10,714 nucleotides of DNA from contig DGXM01000101.1 in assembly GCA_002396325.1 (NCBI GenBank), forward strand, positions 1 to 10,714. The letters run 5' to 3'. A program made the translations under genes and the position numbers. Below are positions 7,445 through 10,714 of the stretch, piece after piece. The stretch's first letter is position 1. Each line of letters starts with the position of its first letter. The DNA is from Treponema sp. UBA4232. Lineage in GTDB: Bacteria; Spirochaetota; Spirochaetia; Treponematales; Treponemataceae. A model generated the notes under the pieces. It saw nothing but the letters and a program-made list of their open reading frames with translations. It had not been told where the DNA came from and did no database searches.

Positions 7445-7503
7445 GACTTCGGATGATTTTTGCATTAGTGTTTAGGAAGATTACATCGCAAAAGAGGTAA
7501 AAT

Positions 7504-8082
7504 ATGCTTGGAAAAAAGATTTATGATTGCAGAAAGAAAAACGGAATGTTGCAGGAAGTTTTGGCAGAAAAACTCAATGTCGCACGCCAGACGATTTCAA
7601 ACTGGGAGATAGGAGAAACTTCTCCCAATCCTGAGCAGCTCAAAATGATTTCTCAGATTTTTAATGTGAGTATTGATGAACTTTTGGACAACAAAATATT
7701 TATCAAATCCAAAGAGTCTGTTGATTTTCAAAAAAATTGTTTTGAATATAAGAGTGAAATCATGATAAATGGACTTCCTCTTGTTCACATAAACTTTGGA
7801 CCCGGGATTCCCCGTGTGGCAAAAGGTTTTGTTGCAATCGGAAATATTGCCAGAGGAGTTGTCGCGCTTGGAGGCATTAGTCTTGGCGTAGTTGCTGTCG
7901 GCGGAATCGGAGTTGGTGTGGTTTCTCTCGGCGGACTCGCAATCGGTCTGCTTGCGGCGCTCGGAGGAGGAGCTGCTGGGGCGTTGGCCTGCGGCGGCGG
8001 GGCAGTCGGACTTATTGCCTATGGGGCAGGAGCACTTGGCCTGTTTTCCGCAGGAGGAGCAGGAGCACTTTCATTTTTTTGA
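7504..8082 (+). CDS. XRE-family HTH protein with a C-terminal glycine-pentad repeat domain
   Basis: A 192-residue protein. Residues 1-62 are a lambda-Cro/XRE helix-turn-helix with the recognition-helix pattern ARQTISNWEIG and the closing NVSIDELL typical of HTH_3 regulators. A short linker (FEYKSE...GLPLVHINFG, 80-99) follows. From residue 104 to the end the chain is a repeat with glycine at every fifth position. Nine pentads of the form x-[VIL]-[ASG]-x-G run 104-148 (for example FVAIG, NIARG, VVALG). After a one-residue shift, seven more run 150-184. Such a strict period suggests a stacked beta-solenoid or a membrane-packing glycine repeat; the fold is not known to me. The start is supported by AGAGG (7493-7497). 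The gene is followed by the convergent repeat-rich region. The target promoter is unknown. Confidence 0.85.
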   Translation: MLGKKIYDCRKKNGMLQEVLAEKLNVARQTISNWEIGETSPNPEQLKMISQIFNVSIDELLDNKIFIKSKESVDFQKNCFEYKSEIMINGLPLVHINFGPGIPRVAKGFVAIGNIARGVVALGGISLGVVAVGGIGVGVVSLGGLAIGLLAALGGGAAGALACGGGAVGLIAYGAGALGLFSAGGAGALSFF

Positions 8083-8149
8083 AGGTTGAAAAAGGGCGGC
8101 TGTTTTTCCTCTATGATTAAAACGCACTCTGCATCGTCTTTAAAATCAA

Positions 8150-8179
8150 TATCCCCTGCCGGCTGACCGTCAGGGGATA
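8150..8179. terminator. Strong hairpin, possible terminator in the convergent region
   Basis: TATCCCCTG (8150-8158) pairs perfectly with CAGGGGATA (8171-8179). The 12-base loop can form three more pairs (CGG/CCG) beyond one mismatch. On the minus strand it is followed by a modest T-rich stretch (TTGATTTT), which suits ending the GGGtGRT operon transcript. No T-tract follows on the plus strand. Confidence 0.5.
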
Positions 8180-8183
8180 AACA

Positions 8184-8218
8184 TTTCAGGATGCATTGGA
8201 ATGCATATCAGCCTGAAA
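8184..8218. repeat. Second hairpin in tandem with the preceding one
   Basis: A 7-bp outer stem TTTCAGG/CCTGAAA (8184-8190 with 8212-8218) encloses a perfect 7-bp inverted repeat ATGCATT/AATGCAT (8191-8197 with 8200-8206). A 5-base bulge (ATCAG) lies on the right arm. Neither side has a T-tract, so it may protect the 3' end of an RNA or mark an old insertion boundary. It lies 5 bases from the hairpin at 8150-8179. Confidence 0.55.
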
Positions 8219-8223
8219 AGAAC

Positions 8224-8238
8224 TTAGAATGAACCTGC
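8224..8238 (-). repeat. Duplicate of the last codons and stop of the GGGtGRT gene (distal copy)
   Basis: Read on the minus strand these 15 bases are GCA GGT TCA TTC TAA, identical to the true gene end at 8620-8634 (AGSF and stop). They follow directly on hairpin element A and mark the distal edge of the array. Confidence 0.8.
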
Positions 8239-8325
8239 AAGCCGCAACCTTCGGTTGCTTAACGAGTTTCCACTTGCTCGCGAAGGCTCGCATTTTTTGC
8301 TATTGCAAAAAAACATGGAAACTCG
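8238..8325. repeat. Hairpin element, copy A (88 bp)
   Basis: The first of three near-identical copies. Parts in order: a small hairpin GCAACC-TTC-GGTTGC (8244-8258), then a 10-bp inverted repeat CGAGTTTCCA (8263-8272) / TGGAAACTCG (8316-8325). The inverted repeat encloses an A/T stem TTTTTTGC/GCAAAAAA with a 4-base loop. It differs from copy B at three positions, two of them in the inner loop, so the pairing is kept. Confidence 0.85.
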
Positions 8326-8369
8326 CCGGCTGCCCAGTAGCCAATTCTACTTTCAGTAAAAACTAGAAA

Positions 8370-8411
8370 CTAGAAAGAACCGGCAACTGCAACTGCGCAG
8401 GCAACTGTACA
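8370..8411 (-). pseudogene. Ghost 3' end of a GGGtGRT gene (last 13 codons and stop)
   Basis: On the minus strand these 42 bases read CTVACAVAVAGSF and TAG, exactly the last 13 residues of the intact protein encoded at 8620-9660. Nine of the 13 codons differ and every difference is synonymous; the stop is TAG instead of TAA. Upstream of the fragment the homology ends at hairpin element B, so it cannot be expressed as a full protein. The pattern indicates a tail that evolved under protein-level selection before being stranded here. Confidence 0.75.
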
Positions 8412-8497
8412 AGCCGCAACCTTCGGTTGCTTAACGAGTTTCCACTTGCTCGCAAAGGCTCGCATTTTTTGCTTTCGCAAAAAAACATGGAAACTCG
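8410..8497. repeat. Hairpin element, copy B (88 bp)
   Basis: Same architecture as copy A: small hairpin 8416-8430, outer arms CGAGTTTCCA (8435-8444) and TGGAAACTCG (8488-8497), inner A/T stem with loop TTTC (GAAA, a GNRA-type loop, on the minus strand). It abuts the ghost gene end on its left. To its right is CATGTTAG and a duplicated gene tail. Confidence 0.88.
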
Positions 8498-8506
8498 CAT
8501 GTTAGT

Positions 8507-8521
8507 TTAGAATGAGCCTGC
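8507..8521 (-). repeat. Duplicate of the last codons and stop of the GGGtGRT gene (middle copy)
   Basis: On the minus strand this reads GCA GGC TCA TTC TAA, again AGSF and stop, with one synonymous change (GGC for GGT) from the true end. It lies between hairpin elements B and C and is part of the 111-bp period joining them. Confidence 0.78.
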
Positions 8522-8610
8522 AAGCCGCAACCTTCGGTTGCTTAACGAGTTTCCACTTGCTCGCAAAGGCTCGCATTTTTTTGCTTTCGCAAAAAAAACG
8601 TGGAAACTCG
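8521..8610. repeat. Hairpin element, copy C (90 bp)
   Basis: Small hairpin 8527-8541 and outer arms 8546-8555 and 8601-8610. A C-G pair next to the outer arms extends the stem to 11 bp in this copy. The inner T and A tracts are each one base longer than in copy B. The copy lies 9 bases from the stop codon of the GGGtGRT gene, separated by CATGTTAGT. On the minus strand it would form the first part of that gene's 3' UTR. Confidence 0.88.
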
Positions 8611-8619
8611 CATGTTAGT

Positions 8620-9660
8620 TTAGAATGAACCTGCAACAGCTACGGCACAAGCCACTGTGCAGCCTACCATCGGGTTGTTTCCCATTCCCATGAAGCCCAT
8701 CATCTCAACGTGGGCGGGAACAGAAGAAGAACCTGCAAACTGAGCGTCTGAGTGCATGCGTCCCAGAGTATCGGTGAATCCGTAAGAAGCAGGTCCCGCA
8801 GCCATGTTGTCGGGGTGAAGTGTACGGCCGGTTCCGCCACCGGATGCTACAGAGAAGTATTTCTTACCGGCAAGAAGTCTTTCTTTCTTGTATGTTCCTG
8901 CAACAGGGTGCTGGAAACGTGTCGGGTTTGTTGAGTTACCGGTGATAGAAACATCAACATCCTCGTGCCACATGATTGCAACACCCTCGCGTACATCGTC
9001 GGCACCGTAGCACTTTACGATAAGGCGATCAGGATTGTTTCCGTATGGAACTTCCTTTACAACTTTGAGGGCCTTGTCTGTGCCTTCTCCGTTGAAGTAG
9101 TCGAACTGTGTCTGAACATAGGTGAATCCGTTGATGCGGCTGATAATCTGTGCGGCATCTTTTCCAAGACCGTTCAGGATAACGCGGAGCTTGTTCTTGC
9201 GGACTTTGTTTGCATTGGCGGCAATTTTAATGGCACCTTCTGCGGCGGCAAATGATTCGTGACCTGCCAGGAAAGCAAAGCACTGTGTTTCCTCTGAAAG
9301 AAGACGTGCGCCCAGGTTTCCGTGTCCAAGTCCTACCTTGCGGTCATCGGCTACAGAACCCGGCAGACAGAATGCCTGAAGTCCCTTACCGATGTTGGCG
9401 GCGGCGGCAGAACCTGTCTTGTCTCCTGTTTTTTCCGCTTCCTTGATTGCGATTGCTGAGCCGAGAACATAAGCCCATTTTGCATCTTCAAAACAAATCT
9501 GCTGAGTTGACTGACAGATTTCGTAAGGATCAAATCCACGAGCCTTGCAAAGATCGCGGGCTTCGTTCAATCCTTTTTCTCCTTCCGAAAATCCATATTC
9601 CTTAAGAGCCTTATTCACCTGAGGAATACGGCCTTCGTAATCTTCAAATAATGTTGCCAT
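8620..9660 (-). CDS. GGGtGRT family protein (function unknown)
   Basis: A 346-residue soluble protein carrying the family signature GGGTGRT (274-280), followed by a conserved-looking C-terminal stretch rich in Gly and Met. I recognise the family by this signature. It is regularly found beside NifU-like genes, and its biochemical role is not established. Eight cysteines are present (38, 49, 56, 98, 127, 217, 334, 338); C334 and C338 form a CxxxC near the C-terminus. No signal peptide or membrane helix is evident. The ATG at 9660 is preceded by AAGGAG and lies 3 bp after the stop of the NifU-like gene, so translation is probably coupled. By context it may receive, store or use an Fe-S cluster; that is inference. 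Its 3' end is duplicated several times downstream. Confidence 0.92.
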   Translation of the reverse strand: MATLFEDYEGRIPQVNKALKEYGFSEGEKGLNEARDLCKARGFDPYEICQSTQQICFEDAKWAYVLGSAIAIKEAEKTGDKTGSAAAANIGKGLQAFCLPGSVADDRKVGLGHGNLGARLLSEETQCFAFLAGHESFAAAEGAIKIAANANKVRKNKLRVILNGLGKDAAQIISRINGFTYVQTQFDYFNGEGTDKALKVVKEVPYGNNPDRLIVKCYGADDVREGVAIMWHEDVDVSITGNSTNPTRFQHPVAGTYKKERLLAGKKYFSVASGGGTGRTLHPDNMAAGPASYGFTDTLGRMHSDAQFAGSSSVPAHVEMMGFMGMGNNPMVGCTVACAVAVAGSF

Positions 9661-9663
9661 TTT

Positions 9664-10365
9664 TTACTCCTTGCGCGGGTCGATAAGACGAACCATTCCC
9701 TGATCGGCTGTTACGCGGCCATAATGTGTGCGTGCGCCTTCAATAGCTTCCTGAGCTGGTTTTCCGGCCTTCAGAGCGTCCATCAGTTTGCCAAAGTTGA
9801 TGCAGTTGTAACCGATAATCTGGTTGTCCTTGTCAACTGCACAGGTTTCCACATAGCCTTCCGTCATTTCAAGGTAGCGGGGACCGGTTTTGCGGGTTGC
9901 AAACATAGTTCCCACCTGTGAGCGGAGGTTCTTTCCAAGGTCTTCCAAAGAAGCACCGACCTTAAGTCCGTTCTTGGAGTAAGCTGACTGGGTGCGTCCA
10001 TAAACAATCTGCATGAAAAGTTCGCGCATGGCTGTATTGATTGCATCGCAGACGAGATCCGTATTCAATGCTTCAAGCAGTGTTTTTCCGATAAGGATTT
10101 CGCTGGCCATAGCGGCTGAGTGAGTCATTCCTGAGCAACCGATTGTTTCAATCAAAGCCTCTTCGATGATGCCGTCTTTTACGTTCAAAGAAAGCTTGCA
10201 TGCGCCCTGCTGAGGAGCACACCAACCGATTCCGTGTGTAAATCCGGAAACGTCTTCAATTTTTTTCACCTGTTTCCATTCGCCTTCTTCCGGGATTGGA
10301 GCAGGTCCGTGATATGCACCCTTAGCTAAAGGACACATATGTTCTACTTCTGCTGTGTAGATCAT
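9664..10365 (-). CDS. NifU-like iron-sulfur cluster scaffold protein
   Basis: A 233-residue protein related to the NifU/IscU scaffold fold, which assembles Fe-S clusters and hands them to target proteins. Likely ligand regions are GWCAPQQGAC (C49, C56) and IGCSGMTHSAAMASE (C77), matching the first two NifU cysteine motifs. The third is less clear: C106 in LVCDAIN sits earlier than the classical third cysteine. C11, C175 and C188 are extra. The C-terminal half (about 120-233) is not a standard NifU domain and seems specific to the subfamily that accompanies GGGtGRT proteins. The start at 10365 has a good AGGAG Shine-Dalgarno sequence. It is the first gene of a two-gene operon with a palindrome upstream. 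Confidence 0.85.
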   Translation of the reverse strand: MIYTAEVEHMCPLAKGAYHGPAPIPEEGEWKQVKKIEDVSGFTHGIGWCAPQQGACKLSLNVKDGIIEEALIETIGCSGMTHSAAMASEILIGKTLLEALNTDLVCDAINTAMRELFMQIVYGRTQSAYSKNGLKVGASLEDLGKNLRSQVGTMFATRKTGPRYLEMTEGYVETCAVDKDNQIIGYNCINFGKLMDALKAGKPAQEAIEGARTHYGRVTADQGMVRLIDPRKE

Positions 10366-10424
10366 ATAAACTCCTAGAAATTACTTTCAAAGGAGCGGAA
10401 AAGCCAAAATCCGCCGCCTTTTGT

Positions 10425-10453
10425 AAAATACCGTTTTAAAACGGAAATGTTTA
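10425..10453 (-). promoter_or_regulatory. Candidate promoter of the NifU-like operon with palindromic operator
   Basis: On the minus strand TAAACA (10453-10448), a 17-bp spacer and TATTTT (10430-10425) form a moderate promoter. The spacer contains the 14-bp perfect palindrome CCGTTTTAAAACGG (10431-10444), directly adjoining the -10. A dimeric regulator bound there would block polymerase. The predicted leader is about 50 nt and holds a weak hairpin (GCGGA/TCCGC, 10395-10414). Confidence 0.4.
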
Positions 10454-10624
10454 CAAATAAATTAGCATTTTTTCTAGTGTTATTCAATGAATTTAGGGAA
10501 ATCTTGCAAATTATTAGCAGAGTCTAACTTATGCTGTCTGTGGAATGATAATTCTATGTAATGTAAATAATTATAAAACAATGCCTTTGTCGTAAAATAA
10601 CTCGGTCAAAAAAAGAATGGAGGC

Positions 10625-10714
10625 ATGAACGGGCGCAGTGTCTTTCAAAAATGCCCCGTCTGTAGTTGTTTATACAGGGCTTCAGCACCAGTTCTGCTAT
10701 TAGCGTTCAAAATG
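10625..10714 (+). CDS. Possible start of an ORF running off the right edge
   Basis: From ATG at 10625 the frame is open for 30 codons to the window end and includes KCPVCSC (9-15), a CPxC-type cysteine pair. The other two plus-strand frames are closed. GGAGG (10619-10623) ends only one base before the ATG, too close for a normal ribosome binding site, and no clear promoter is seen. The 170 bases to its left (10454-10624) are AT-rich and hold no gene I can support. This may be a chance open frame. Confidence 0.2.
   Translation, partial: MNGRSVFQKCPVCSCLYRASAPVLLLAFKM

Noticed and set aside
8089..8108. Terminator directly after the XRE gene (A-run, GGGCGGC, T-run)
   Set aside because: The A- and T-runs could pair, but the GC core between them is not self-complementary, so no convincing stem forms.
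8238..8610. CRISPR-like array
   Set aside because: Only three units of 88-90 bp, with unequal spacing (172 and 111 bp), internal hairpins and spacers that are gene tails. This does not fit CRISPR repeats or spacers.
8965..9255. 96-codon plus-strand open frame antisense to the GGGtGRT gene
   Set aside because: It is complementary to a conserved gene, with no ribosome binding site and no domain.

Overview
The window looks like a chromosomal segment from a host-associated spirochaete, most probably a Treponema species. The strongest clue is the elongation factor G, which is of the spd/mitochondrial EFG1-like type found in spirochaetes. Treponeme-like architecture elsewhere (a seven-helix GGDEF protein, and a NifU-like protein next to a GGGtGRT protein) agrees with this. 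The genus call is inference from protein character, not from a marker comparison.

Layout. A 5'-truncated HAD-superfamily phosphohydrolase gene (+) runs off the left edge. It is followed by a GC-rich, hairpin-bearing intergenic repeat candidate and a bidirectional terminator shared with a convergent, membrane-anchored HtrA/DegP-type serine protease (-). The htrA gene is divergent from fusA (+). fusA is followed 10 bp later by a small P-loop ATPase of unknown role, with a terminator after the pair. Next come a 7-TM diguanylate cyclase (+) and an XRE-type regulator (+) whose C-terminal half is an unusual glycine-every-fifth-residue repeat. From the right, a NifU-like scaffold gene and a GGGtGRT gene form a tightly coupled two-gene operon (-), convergent with the regulator.

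Most notable region. The 537 bp between the regulator and the GGGtGRT gene hold no complete gene. They contain three 88-90 bp copies of a hairpin element interleaved with extra copies of the 3' end of the GGGtGRT gene. One of these ghost ends encodes the same last 13 residues as the real gene but differs by synonymous changes in 9 of 13 codons. This is hard to explain by recent local duplication alone and suggests capture of a diverged allele's tail or repeated 3'-end-restoring insertion. Two further hairpins (8150-8218) lie beyond the array.

Expression signals. htrA and the GGDEF gene each have a good -35/17 bp/-10 promoter whose predicted +1 is the A of the ATG, and neither has a Shine-Dalgarno sequence, so both may make leaderless mRNAs. 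fusA, the P-loop gene, the XRE gene, the NifU-like gene and the GGGtGRT gene all have clear Shine-Dalgarno sequences. A 14-bp perfect palindrome fills the spacer of a candidate promoter upstream of the NifU-like operon and is a plausible operator.
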